A DNA stretch of 56,644 nucleotides from Sulfurimonas sp. (lineage in GTDB: Bacteria; Campylobacterota; Campylobacteria; Campylobacterales; Sulfurimonadaceae). Positions 1 through 8,435 of this stretch are shown in pieces (position 1 is the stretch's first letter; each line of letters opens with the position of its first letter). Both the position numbers and the translations under genes were made by a program. The DNA lies in assembly GCF_026988655.1 (NCBI RefSeq), contig NZ_JALSKT010000055.1, positions 1 through 56,644 on the forward strand, in the 5' to 3' direction. A model generated the notes under the pieces. It searched no databases. It was given only the letters and a program-made list of their open reading frames with translations, and had not been told where the DNA came from.

Positions 1-100
1 TAATTATGGACAATTATTGCATAAATTATATAAATATAGCTATAATTGCACAAAACACCTTACTAATAATTTAATTTAATACTCATATAAGGAGTCAACT

Positions 101-663
101 ATGCAGCACCCAGAACCAACTGAGCATGAAATAAAGCTCAACACCAAAAGATATATAGTCTCCAAAACAAATCCTAAGGGATAATTGAATACGGTAATGA
201 CTATTTTGTTGAAATCTCAGGCTACAGCGAAGCTGAACTTATAGGTGAACCACACAGTATTATTCGGCATCCCGATATGCCAAAAATTGCATTTAAAATG
301 ATGTGGGACAGAATCAATCAAGCACAAAACTTTATTGCTGTGGTGAAAAATCTTGCCAAAGATGGAAGTTATTACTGGGTTGTAACAGAATTTGAACCAA
401 AAGTTGACCCCATCACAAACGAGATTATTTCGCATACTGCGTTTAGAAAAGCTGCACCACAAAAAGCCATAGATATTATTGAGCCAATTTATAAAAAAAT
501 GTTAACGATTGAAGAGCATGGCGGGATGGAAGCTAGTGAAAAATATTTACGTGGTTTTTTAGAAGACAATAACACAACATATGATGAGTTTATCAATAAA
601 ACTGTGGGTAATTCTGGGCTTTTTAAGATATTTTTTACAGCTATGAAAAAGCTTTTTTCATAA
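101..663 (+). pseudogene. PAS-domain sensor protein (Aer-like), broken by a frameshift
   Basis: An ATG at 101, preceded by AAGGAG, opens a frame that reads MQHPEPTEHEIKLNTKRYIV and then SKTNPKG before a stop at 182-184. From 181 the next frame continues the same protein without a gap (IIEYGNDYFVEISGYSEAE and on to IRHPDMP), through to 663. The joined product is a PAS domain of the kind used as a redox or energy sensor in Aer-type and other Campylobacterota signalling proteins; IRHPDMP and AKDGSYYWV are typical. One base is missing in the G run at 178-180. There is no downstream kinase, GGDEF or methyl-accepting domain, so even when repaired this is a stand-alone PAS protein of about 187 residues. 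It could also be a sequencing error at the homopolymer. Confidence 0.75.
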
Positions 664-709
664 AATAAGTCAAATTTAGATAAAATACCTTTTTTAAAAG
701 GATATTTTA

Positions 710-1297
710 TTGAACTTAAAAGAGACGCTCATTGCTGATGAGTTAGACTTACCAGACGATTTTTTCAAAAACATACAAAAATACAAAGAACATCTTTTTA
801 AATGGAATAAAATCCATAACCTCACAGGTGCAAAAAATGAAGCTATGGTTGATGAGTTCATCCATGATGCTGTTTATCCTGTCTCTTTTTTACCAAAAGT
901 AAACTCTTTGATGGACATAGGAACAGGCGCAGGTTTTCCGGGGATGATTTTAGCTTTGGCACTCCCGGATACTCAGGTGACTCTTGTTGAACCCCTTATG
1001 AAAAGAGCCAGTTTTTTACAATTTATCAAAGCAGATTTAGGTCTTGACAATGTTCGAGTTGTAAAAAAAAGAGTTCAAGATATGGAAGATGAAAACTTTG
1101 ATCTTATCACATCACGGGCAGTTACTGATACTAAAATACTTTTGGATTTAAGCAAAAACTTTCGAGATGAACACTCTAAACTTCTTTTTTATAAAGGTGA
1201 AAAAGTTTTTGAAGAGCTTGAAGATGATGTTACTATGAACTATAAAATTATTGAGACACAAAACAGACACTACTTACTTCTAGGAGAAGACTTATGA
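710..1297 (+). CDS. rsmG: 16S rRNA (guanine-527-N7) methyltransferase RsmG (GidB)
   Basis: It methylates N7 of G527 in 16S rRNA using S-adenosylmethionine. The 195-residue product has the class I methyltransferase glycine loop [10 protein letters not shown] at residues 69-78 and the family's N-terminal [12 protein letters not shown] segment. The start is TTG at 710, supported by AAGGA at 698-702 about seven bases upstream; no in-frame ATG lies near. The next gene begins inside its stop (ATGA overlap at 1294-1297), so the two are translationally coupled. Length is normal for the shorter Campylobacterota members of the family. Confidence 0.93.
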   Translation: MNLKETLIADELDLPDDFFKNIQKYKEHLFKWNKIHNLTGAKNEAMVDEFIHDAVYPVSFLPKVNSLMDIGTGAGFPGMILALALPDTQVTLVEPLMKRASFLQFIKADLGLDNVRVVKKRVQDMEDENFDLITSRAVTDTKILLDLSKNFRDEHSKLLFYKGEKVFEELEDDVTMNYKIIETQNRHYLLLGEDL

Positions 1298-1521
1298 TAC
1301 TAAAATTTTTACTTATTGCGGCGGTCATTGCTATCGTTTATTTTGTATTTTTTAAAGCAAAACCATCGCTTAACAGTGCAAATAAAAAAAATGATAAAAA
1401 ACCTGAAGTCAATGATATGGTCGAGTGTGAAGTCTGCGGTGTCTACACAGAAATTCATGAAGCAATTTTGAGCAATGGCAAATATTATTGTTCTAGTGAG
1501 TGCTTAAAAAAGGGTAAATAA
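1294..1521 (+). CDS. Small membrane-anchored protein with zinc-finger-like Cys pairs (PP0621-like)
   Basis: A 75-residue protein with one hydrophobic N-terminal segment (residues 2-20), a lysine/asparagine-rich linker, and a C-terminal domain with CEVCG at about 44-48 and YYCSSEC at about 65-71. Two paired cysteines of this spacing suggest one bound zinc. The layout matches the small PP0621-type family of unknown function found widely in Proteobacteria. It overlaps rsmG by 4 bp and the next gene by 1 bp, so it belongs to a tight operon. No function is known to me. Confidence 0.8.
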   Translation: MILKFLLIAAVIAIVYFVFFKAKPSLNSANKKNDKKPEVNDMVECEVCGVYTEIHEAILSNGKYYCSSECLKKGK

Positions 1522-1913
1522 TGCTATTTTTTGGACATAGATTTATCCCAAGTGAGAAGTTTTACCATATTTTTGACATTGATACTATCCTCATAACACC
1601 ACCAAATTCCACTATGTATCTTGAATATGATGAAGCAAATCTTGACATCATCACCTATCTCAATGATAATCACATCGCCTTTGCACTCAAAGTCTCCAAT
1701 GTCACAGAAGTAGTCTATGCTTCTGCACTCAACGCGGCGTATATTGTTGTTACTCAAGATTTAGCAAAAACAGCACAAAAGCTCGCAGAGAACTATCTTT
1801 TTGATGCAAAAATTTTAGCGCATATCGACAAAGAAGAGGAGATTGAAGAGCTCACTCTTTTAGGGATAGATGGGGTAATATGCCCTAGTGCAGTTGTACG
1901 ACTAAGCTCATAA
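1521..1913 (+). CDS. Conserved hypothetical protein, 130 aa
   Basis: I do not recognise a named domain. The protein starts [20 protein letters not shown], has no signal peptide or membrane segment, and alternates short hydrophobic strands and helices (for example AAYIVVTQDLAKTAQKLAEN) in a way that suggests a compact alpha/beta cytoplasmic fold with a repeated half: ILITPPNST, AAYIVV and GVICPSAVV are strand-like. Its start overlaps the stop of the upstream gene by one base and it ends two bases before the lipoprotein gene, so it is co-transcribed with rsmG and the NlpC/P60 gene. Confidence 0.75.
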   Translation: MLFFGHRFIPSEKFYHIFDIDTILITPPNSTMYLEYDEANLDIITYLNDNHIAFALKVSNVTEVVYASALNAAYIVVTQDLAKTAQKLAENYLFDAKILAHIDKEEEIEELTLLGIDGVICPSAVVRLSS

Positions 1914-1915
1914 AG

Positions 1916-2434
1916 ATGAGAACCTTTTTTGCTCTATCTACTGCGTTTATACTTCTTTTTAGTGGATGTAGCACAAAAAAAACGCATCCAAACGCAGTAA
2001 AGTTTACAAGCTACAAAAAACCTGCCAAGAAAAAAACTTCACACTATAAACTCAAACACAAAACACCCATCACTTTAGCACTGATGCAAGAGTATAAAAA
2101 ATGGTACAACACACCTTATCGATACGGTGGCACAAACAGTTGCGGCATCGACTGTTCTGCACTTGTACAAAACATTTACAAAGATGCCTTTGCACTTAAG
2201 ATCCCCCGTACAACTAAAAAACAGATAAAGATAGGACGCTGGATAAAAAAAAGCCAACTACGAGCAGGAGATTTACTCTATTTTAAAACCGGTTACAATA
2301 TTTTACATGCCGGAATATATCTTGAAAATGGAAACTTCATTCATGCTTCAGATAAAAAGGGCGTTATTATCTCAAATCTGCACAATCCATACTTTAAAAG
2401 CACCTATTACCAAGCAAGACGAGTTTTACCCTAA
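1916..2434 (+). CDS. NlpC/P60 family peptidoglycan endopeptidase, lipoprotein
   Basis: The 172-residue product begins with a lipoprotein signal peptide ending in LFSGCS (lipidated Cys 18) and then a basic linker. The catalytic domain carries the NlpC/P60 cysteine in GIDCSALVQ (Cys 80) and the histidine in LHAGIYL (His 131), with a third polar site near His 143. Such enzymes cut the D-Glu-meso-diaminopimelate bond of murein stems; the Spr/MepS group is the nearest match. It is last in the rsmG operon and overlaps the convergent alr by 9 bp. Two copies of the AAACGCAG motif lie in its first 85 bp (1940 and 1990) and one in its stop region (2438). Confidence 0.9.
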   Translation: MRTFFALSTAFILLFSGCSTKKTHPNAVKFTSYKKPAKKKTSHYKLKHKTPITLALMQEYKKWYNTPYRYGGTNSCGIDCSALVQNIYKDAFALKIPRTTKKQIKIGRWIKKSQLRAGDLLYFKTGYNILHAGIYLENGNFIHASDKKGVIISNLHNPYFKSTYYQARRVLP

Positions 2435-3463
2435 AACACTGCGTTTGAGATTTGGCTTTAAAGCTGTAAGCATCTCATAGCTGATAGTCCCTGCAAATTT
2501 TGCAGCAACTCTTGCGTCATCAAAGATAAGCAACTCTTCTTTGTCTGATAAAAATGAACTGTTATCCATTGAAATTCTTCCAGCTATATTTACACCCTCT
2601 GGTGTGATATAGTTGTTCGAGCAAGAGCGTAAAAAACCATCTCCATAACCAAAGTCATAGTTTGAAAGTGTGCAGTTTTTCTGTGCTTTGTATGTCGCAC
2701 TGTACCCTACGCACTCTCCTGCTTTTAGATTACGAGTTGAGAGTTTTTTTGCATAAACACTCAGGATAGGTTTAAGCTTTGCTGCGTTTGAATTGTTCTC
2801 AAGTTCTAAACAACCATAGGCTGCAATGCCTACACGCGCCATGTCATCTCTAAAGTCATCACCGCGAAAGAGTGCCGCTGAATTAGATGAATGAAAGCGT
2901 AAAGGTTCAAAGTTGTATCTTTTTGCCAAAGAAGTGGCACGCTCTTTGAGTCTCTCAAAATTACTGTTTTGCAAATCATAGATACTGTTTTGTTCATCTG
3001 CACTACTGTGATGGGTAAAAATACCTTCAAGCTCTAAGCCTTGCTTATCAATACGCTCAAACGCAGCTTCAAGCTCCTCTATCTCAATACCATTACGGTT
3101 CATCGCAGTATTTACTTTAAGTTCTACTTTTGTCCCTTTTGGGAACTTTTTTATCTGTTTGAGATCATTTATCGTGTAGCGAATTTTAGAAGCTGTCCCT
3201 ACTGCGTTTGAACTCTCACGTGGAGTATCTGCCAACACCAAAATATACTCAAAAAAATCTGCTACTTTTTTTGCTTCATCACAAGAACGTACTACCGCTT
3301 TTGTAATGCCATACTCTTTTGCCATTTGTGCCACTTCTATAAGTCCGTGACCATAAGCATTATCTTTTAAAACAAGCGCTATTTTATCTTTACCACAAGT
3401 TCTTTTCGTGATAATATCAAGGTTATGAAAAAAATGATTTTTATTTAGAGTTATGAAAGCCAT
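2426..3463 (-). CDS. alr: Alanine racemase
   Basis: A PLP enzyme making D-alanine for peptidoglycan. The PLP lysine is in VLKDNAYGHG (Lys 33) and the second catalytic tyrosine is in VGYSATYKA; AGRISMDNSSF is the usual C-terminal domain motif. I place the start at the ATG at 3463 (MAFITLNKN), which fits the family N-terminus. A GTG at 3478 in the same frame would add five residues; neither has a clear ribosome binding site. The gene is divergent from the agmatine deiminase gene, with only about 16 bp between starts, so promoters must lie inside the coding regions or be very compact. Confidence 0.93.
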   Translation of the reverse strand: MAFITLNKNHFFHNLDIITKRTCGKDKIALVLKDNAYGHGLIEVAQMAKEYGITKAVVRSCDEAKKVADFFEYILVLADTPRESSNAVGTASKIRYTINDLKQIKKFPKGTKVELKVNTAMNRNGIEIEELEAAFERIDKQGLELEGIFTHHSSADEQNSIYDLQNSNFERLKERATSLAKRYNFEPLRFHSSNSAALFRGDDFRDDMARVGIAAYGCLELENNSNAAKLKPILSVYAKKLSTRNLKAGECVGYSATYKAQKNCTLSNYDFGYGDGFLRSCSNNYITPEGVNIAGRISMDNSSFLSDKEELLIFDDARVAAKFAGTISYEMLTALKPNLKRSVLG

Positions 3464-3479
3464 AAAGGAATTATACACT

Positions 3480-4463
3480 ATGAAAAGCCAAAAAAGACTA
3501 ATCGCAGAGTTTCAAATGCAAACTTTTACACAAATTATCTTTCCCCATGAAGCTACGGACTGGGCAGAGTATCTCCAAGAGGCACAAAGCACTTTTGTCA
3601 ACATCATTAATGCCATCCGAAAATATCAAAAATGCCTCATCATCTGCCATGATGTAAACGCAGTAAAAGAACATTTTTTAGACAAACACAACCTCATCTT
3701 TGTTGCTTATACGACAAATGACACTTGGGCTAGAGACTGCTCAGCACTCACAGTAGAAGAAGATGATAAAAGAGTTCTTTTAGACTTTACTTTTAATGCT
3801 TGGGGAGGAAAGTTTGACGCACAAAAAGACAATCTTCTGAGCTGCACACTAGCACAAAAATACCCCTACCCTCTGAAAAAAATCGACTTTGTTCTTGAAG
3901 GTGGCGCTGTCGAGAGCAATGGTGAAGATATGCTTTTAACAACATCGTCTTGTATGCTCAATGAAAACCGAAATCCCCATTTAAACGCAAGCCAAATCAC
4001 ACAAAAGCTCAAAGATTTTTTTGGCGCAAAACATATCCTCTACCTCAACCATGGCTACCTTGCAGGAGACGATACTGACTCGCATATCGATACACTTGCA
4101 CGATTTATCTCTAAAGATACTATCATGTATGTGCAATGCAAAGACACAACTGACGAGCATTATCATGAGCTCAAAAGCATGGAAGAAGAGTTGCAGATGA
4201 TAGCCAAAGAGAAAAATCTCAAGCTAATTGCGCTGCCTATGCCTGATGCTATCTACTACGAAGAGGAGCGTCTCCCTGCAACCTATGCAAACTTTTTGTT
4301 TGTTAATGACGCAATTTTGCTCCCTATATATAATGTTCCTCAAGACAAAACAGCTATCACACTTTTTGAACAAACCTTCCCAGAGAGAGAAATCATCCCT
4401 CTTGATGCCTCTGTTCTTATCCGTCAACACGGCTCTATTCACTGTATAAGTATGAATTTTTGA
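3480..4463 (+). CDS. aguA: Agmatine deiminase / peptidyl-arginine deiminase family protein
   Basis: This family hydrolyses agmatine to N-carbamoylputrescine, the route to putrescine and spermidine in many Campylobacterota. The 327-residue protein shows the family blocks TDWAEYL, WARDCSAL, EGGAVESNGEDMLLTT, the His-Asp pair in GDDTDSHID, and the catalytic cysteine six residues from the end (GSIHCISMNF). The chosen start, ATG at 3480, has AAAGGAA about nine bases upstream; an upstream ATG at 3453 is in frame but has no such site and would overlap alr. Substrate specificity within the family cannot be settled from sequence alone. Confidence 0.88.
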   Translation: MKSQKRLIAEFQMQTFTQIIFPHEATDWAEYLQEAQSTFVNIINAIRKYQKCLIICHDVNAVKEHFLDKHNLIFVAYTTNDTWARDCSALTVEEDDKRVLLDFTFNAWGGKFDAQKDNLLSCTLAQKYPYPLKKIDFVLEGGAVESNGEDMLLTTSSCMLNENRNPHLNASQITQKLKDFFGAKHILYLNHGYLAGDDTDSHIDTLARFISKDTIMYVQCKDTTDEHYHELKSMEEELQMIAKEKNLKLIALPMPDAIYYEEERLPATYANFLFVNDAILLPIYNVPQDKTAITLFEQTFPEREIIPLDASVLIRQHGSIHCISMNF

Positions 4464-4571
4464 CTTATTAAGCTTTCACAAAGTCTAACAAATGTAAAAT
4501 AAATTTATTAGTTAAGGAAAAGATTATGCTTTTAGAAAGTTATGTTTGTTAGAGCAAAGAGTAGGATAGAA

Positions 4572-5645
4572 ATGCATAAATTACTTGAACGTCAACTCCA
4601 AGCAAGTGGCATAAGCATTGATGAAAATTTTTTATCTATGGTCAATCAAACTTACAAAGATGCTGATGCCGCAAGAAAACTACTTGAACATTCTTTAGAA
4701 GTGAGTTCTCAAGAAATGCGTGAGCTTTATGAGAAACTCAAAGAAACATCCCAAAAAAAACTACAGGCAACACAAGAGAGATTTGAGCGACTACTGCATG
4801 AACTAAGAAGCCAATACATTCTGTATAGTTTTGATAAAAATTTCATTTGTACTTATGTCAGCAATTCAGTTACAGATGTTTTGGGCTACACAAAAGAAGA
4901 GTTTGTGGGAAATAATTTAAGAGATATTCTTACAAATGATCCTATAAATGAACAAACAATTATTGAACCACAAAAGTTTAAACAAGAAAAGATACCCCAA
5001 TCAAATATTGCCTCTGTGTATCATAAAGATGGAAGCATTCGCTATCTCGAGCTTGACCGCTATCCCATCGTAAATAGTGATGGAGAATTACTCGAAATTG
5101 AGGGTATTGCCAAAGACATCACTGAGCAATATCTCACGCAAGAGAAGATGGACTATCTCTCAACGCATGATATTCTTACTGGACTAACCAACAGATATAA
5201 TCTTTACAATAAGCTTGAATACCTGATTGAAGATGCTAAACGTAACGGCAAAGAGTTTGCCCTTTTTTATCTTGATTTGGATAACTTCAAACTCATTAAT
5301 GACACTTTTGGACATGATGCGGGAGATGCTTTTCTCAAAGACACAGCCACTCTTTTACAAAAACAAATCAGACAAAATGACATTTTAGCACGTATCGGTG
5401 GTGATGAGTTTGTCATCGTCTACACAAACATACATAAAAATGACATAGCCAAACTTGCACAAGGAATACTAGAAACTTTTACGCAAGACTTAGATACAAA
5501 GTATAAACATCTTCAAGTCACTGTAAGCATTGGTATCTCTTTTTATCCAAATGATGGGGAAGATATAGACTCGCTACTACAAAGTGCTGACAAAGCGATG
5601 TATGCCATTAAACATCATGGCAAAAATAACTACAGTATTTCATAA
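4572..5645 (+). CDS. PAS-GGDEF diguanylate cyclase
   Basis: The 357-residue product (from ATG 4572) has an N-terminal coiled coil, a PAS domain (ICTYVSNSVTDVLGYTKEEF and following), and a C-terminal GGDEF domain with an intact active site (ARIGGDEFVIVY) and an inhibitory RxxD site (RQND) five residues before it. It should make cyclic-di-GMP and be product-inhibited. There is no membrane segment, so sensing is cytoplasmic. ATG 4572 has AGGA five bases upstream and gives MHKLLERQL, a common Campylobacterota opening; an in-frame ATG at 4542 is possible. A strong ribosome binding site upstream serves an 8-codon frame at 4526-4552 (MLLESYVC), either a leader peptide or the remains of an older start. 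Confidence 0.88.
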   Translation: MHKLLERQLQASGISIDENFLSMVNQTYKDADAARKLLEHSLEVSSQEMRELYEKLKETSQKKLQATQERFERLLHELRSQYILYSFDKNFICTYVSNSVTDVLGYTKEEFVGNNLRDILTNDPINEQTIIEPQKFKQEKIPQSNIASVYHKDGSIRYLELDRYPIVNSDGELLEIEGIAKDITEQYLTQEKMDYLSTHDILTGLTNRYNLYNKLEYLIEDAKRNGKEFALFYLDLDNFKLINDTFGHDAGDAFLKDTATLLQKQIRQNDILARIGGDEFVIVYTNIHKNDIAKLAQGILETFTQDLDTKYKHLQVTVSIGISFYPNDGEDIDSLLQSADKAMYAIKHHGKNNYSIS

Positions 5646-5649
5646 AGAG

Positions 5650-6267
5650 TCAGTTGCGACTAAGCTGTTCCTGTAGTTCTTTATCTTCTCTTGGTTCTAC
5701 AGAAAAATGAAGATTTTTTGTAACATTGATGACGTATACGTTTTTTTCACTAAGAACACTCTTCCCTTTTACATAAGGAATAGTCCACTCAGTATTATAA
5801 TACTTGTCAGATACTAAAAATAGTATGTTCTTACTAGGTTTGATTTTTGTTTCTCTTTGCATCTTCCATTCATTGTTTCCATTAGATATTTCAAGAAGTG
5901 CTACGCCCATTAGTCTAGCATTGGTGTCAAAAAGAAGTGCAAATTTAGCTGTATCAACATCATACATAATCACACCATACTTTTGCGTTAGTACAACAAT
6001 CTGTTCTTGTGTTGTCTTTTCAAAGTTAATTGCTGTCTCATTTGTGTCATATCTAAATTGAAACTCATCTTTATACATATCTTCTTGCGTAAGAGGAAGT
6101 ATCTTTTTTGCAAGTTCTATGTAACTGATGCTAGGGACATTTTGTATTTTTTGCACAAATAACTCTTTTTTATTTAAGATAGCTGTTCCACTCAGGATAA
6201 GATAGGTTGCCAGCGCAAAACCTAAAGCTATTAAAACAGTGCGTTTTATCTTTTCTATTGTACTCAT
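5650..6267 (-). CDS. Membrane-anchored hypothetical protein, 205 aa
   Basis: I recognise no domain. Residues 10-32 form one hydrophobic segment (signal anchor), and the remaining ~170 residues would lie in the periplasm; they are mixed alpha/beta with no cysteines. The gene is divergent from the TonB-dependent copper receptor, with 104 bp between starts, and the shared intergenic region contains the TAACAC direct repeat described below. Shared control with the receptor is therefore plausible. It ends four bases from the convergent GGDEF gene. Confidence 0.75.
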   Translation of the reverse strand: MSTIEKIKRTVLIALGFALATYLILSGTAILNKKELFVQKIQNVPSISYIELAKKILPLTQEDMYKDEFQFRYDTNETAINFEKTTQEQIVVLTQKYGVIMYDVDTAKFALLFDTNARLMGVALLEISNGNNEWKMQRETKIKPSKNILFLVSDKYYNTEWTIPYVKGKSVLSEKNVYVINVTKNLHFSVEPREDKELQEQLSRN

Positions 6268-6308
6268 AATCTACCTTTTTAAATTAAAAACAGAATTCTA
6301 GCGAAACT

Positions 6309-6325
6309 TAACACTTATGTAACAC
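6309..6325 (+). promoter_or_regulatory. Direct-repeat operator TAACAC-N5-TAACAC upstream of the copper receptor gene
   Basis: Two TAACAC half-sites start exactly 11 bp apart, one helical turn. A TATACT -10-like box follows at 6332-6337, so the repeat takes the place of a -35 element. This is the usual geometry for an activator of the OmpR/PhoB type. The same 11-bp-phased repeat occurs at 8373-8389 before the next gene. The regulator itself is not in the window. Confidence 0.5.
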
Positions 6326-6371
6326 TTTTTTTATACTATTTCTTTAATAAATTTTTAAAAGAAGGTTATCC

Positions 6372-8345
6372 ATGAAAAAAATCATTCCCTTATCTTTACT
6401 TACCCTCTCACTACTCAATGCAGATGTTATTCTAGAACCTCTTGAAGTGCAAGCAACAACGCTCAGTGATGTAGCACAAAATGCTCAAACCTCAGCAGAT
6501 GTAGCACAAACACTCTCTAGCAATATTCCTAGTGTTGATATGTCACGCCGTAGCGGGATAGCCAATGACGTTCTCATTCGCGGTCAGAAACGTGACAATA
6601 TCTCTGTAGAAGCAGATGGAACAAAAGTGTATGGTGCTTGTCCAAACAGAATGGATCCTCCAGTTTCTCATATCCTAGCAAGTCAAATAGAGTCTATAGA
6701 AGTAACAGAAGGTCCTTATGATGTTACAACTTATGGAAATATGAGCGGTGGTCTCAAAATTACAACCAAACAACCAACAAAAGAGATAAAAGGTCAAATA
6801 AACTTAGGCTTTGGCGCATGGAACTACAAAAAATTTGGCGCAACCGTCAGTGGGGGCAATGACCTCATCCGCGTCTTAGTCACAGCGTCCAAAGAGTCTA
6901 GTGATCAGTACAAAGATGGCGATGGACACACACTAGCCCAGCAGGTTATCGCAAATGGTGCACCAGTTGCTAACCAATACCAAGCGAAATATGAAGATAT
7001 GCAAGCCTATACAAAGCAGTCGATGATGGCAAAAGCCTTCGTCACAACGGCAAAAGACCAAGAACTGCGTTTGAGTGTAACAGCAAACAGAAGTGACAAT
7101 ATCATGTATGCAAACTCTCCTATGGATGCTATCTTAGATGATTCTAACATCTACAGTATTGCATATAATATTGACAATATTTCAGATATTTATAAAAATA
7201 TCAACCTCCAATATTACTATTCAGATGTCGATCACCCTATGAGTACAGAGTATCGAAACGCAGCATTAATCGATGCTCAAAATAAAACAAATCATATGTG
7301 GACAACGATGCAAGGCATCAAACTCAAAAATAGTTTTGACATTGATACTTACAAAATTCTTCTTGGAGTTGATGCAAGCAAAAGAACATGGAGGGGCGAA
7401 TATGTCAACAATGTCTCTGGCGCAGTTCTTGGTAACAGTATAGACCACGCGACTACACAAAACAGTGCACTCTTTACAACACTTGAAAAAACTTATGGTG
7501 ACTTTGATGTCAAATTTGGTGCGAGATATGACTACTCAACTGTTGATAGTGACCTTGTGGGCTATGATAAAAACACTTATAATGCACTCAATGCAAATGT
7601 TTTCACAACCTATGCACTTGCACCAGAACACAAGATCTTTGTAGGAGTTGGTCAAGCGTCTCGTGTTCCAGATGGACGTGAGTTGTACTTTCAAAAAGGT
7701 GCAGCAATTATTGGCACACCAGATTTAAAACAAACTACAAACCGTGAAATCGACTTTGGCTATGAAACAAACAATGATGATTTTAAATTGAAAATCAAAG
7801 GTTTTTACTCAATGCTACAAGATTACATATATATAAACTCCAATAAAACCGCAAATTTATTTGAAAATATAGATGCGACTATTTACGGTGCAGAGATAAG
7901 TGGCTCATACTATGTAAATGATGATATCACTGTTGATATGGGTGCATCTTATAAAGTTGGAAAAAAAGATACAGCACTCACAGGACAAACAGATAAAGAC
8001 CTTGCAGACATCGCACCACTGCGTGCAAATCTAGCAATCAACTACGAATACGCAAACAACTCTGTAGCTACCATAGAGACACAAGCAAGTGATGCATGGA
8101 GTGCCTATGACGCTGACAATGGAGAACAAGCACTCGCAGGCTGGGCTATCTTAAATATGAAAATAAAACACGCAGTCAATAAAAAGTTTAACCTAACTAT
8201 AGGAGCAAACAACCTCTTTGATGTTACCTACGCACAAAGTAATACCTATGCAGACTTAACACTCATCACTGCTGGAACAACACAAGCAATGCTTTTAAAT
8301 GAACCAGGTAGATATATCTACACAAACTTAGACTTTAAATTTTAG
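6372..8345 (+). CDS. TonB-dependent outer-membrane copper receptor (OprC/NosA-like)
   Basis: A 657-residue protein with a signal peptide, a plug domain (VLIRGQKRDNISVEADG) and a 22-strand-type barrel ending in aromatic FKF. Residues 90-94 read CPNRM, inside ACPNRMDPP, a signature of OprC/NosA; a CxxxM pair there plus a later HxM pair ligate copper in Pseudomonas OprC. Here HPM occurs at 288-290, so both halves of the site (Cys 90, Met 94, His 288, Met 290) are present. I infer copper import across the outer membrane, possibly for nitrous oxide reductase or cytochrome oxidase. The gene follows a TAACAC direct repeat. Two AAACGCAG motif copies lie inside (7064, 7256). Confidence 0.88.
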   Translation: MKKIIPLSLLTLSLLNADVILEPLEVQATTLSDVAQNAQTSADVAQTLSSNIPSVDMSRRSGIANDVLIRGQKRDNISVEADGTKVYGACPNRMDPPVSHILASQIESIEVTEGPYDVTTYGNMSGGLKITTKQPTKEIKGQINLGFGAWNYKKFGATVSGGNDLIRVLVTASKESSDQYKDGDGHTLAQQVIANGAPVANQYQAKYEDMQAYTKQSMMAKAFVTTAKDQELRLSVTANRSDNIMYANSPMDAILDDSNIYSIAYNIDNISDIYKNINLQYYYSDVDHPMSTEYRNAALIDAQNKTNHMWTTMQGIKLKNSFDIDTYKILLGVDASKRTWRGEYVNNVSGAVLGNSIDHATTQNSALFTTLEKTYGDFDVKFGARYDYSTVDSDLVGYDKNTYNALNANVFTTYALAPEHKIFVGVGQASRVPDGRELYFQKGAAIIGTPDLKQTTNREIDFGYETNNDDFKLKIKGFYSMLQDYIYINSNKTANLFENIDATIYGAEISGSYYVNDDITVDMGASYKVGKKDTALTGQTDKDLADIAPLRANLAINYEYANNSVATIETQASDAWSAYDADNGEQALAGWAILNMKIKHAVNKKFNLTIGANNLFDVTYAQSNTYADLTLITAGTTQAMLLNEPGRYIYTNLDFKF

Positions 8346-8372
8346 TCTTCTCTCTCTTTTGAGAGGAAGCAC

Positions 8373-8389
8373 TAACACTCCGCTAACAC
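8373..8389 (+). promoter_or_regulatory. Second TAACAC-N5-TAACAC direct repeat, upstream of the DUF2202 lipoprotein gene
   Basis: The same two half-sites with the same 11-bp phase as at 6309-6325 lie 47 bp before the ATG at 8436. A TACAAT -10-like box follows at 8398-8403. The match in half-site sequence and phase argues for one regulator controlling both genes. A small imperfect hairpin at about 8347-8369 could end the receptor transcript just before it. Confidence 0.5.
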
Positions 8390-8435
8390 ATTAAATATAC
8401 AATACGATTATCTAAACAAAACAAAAGGACAAACA

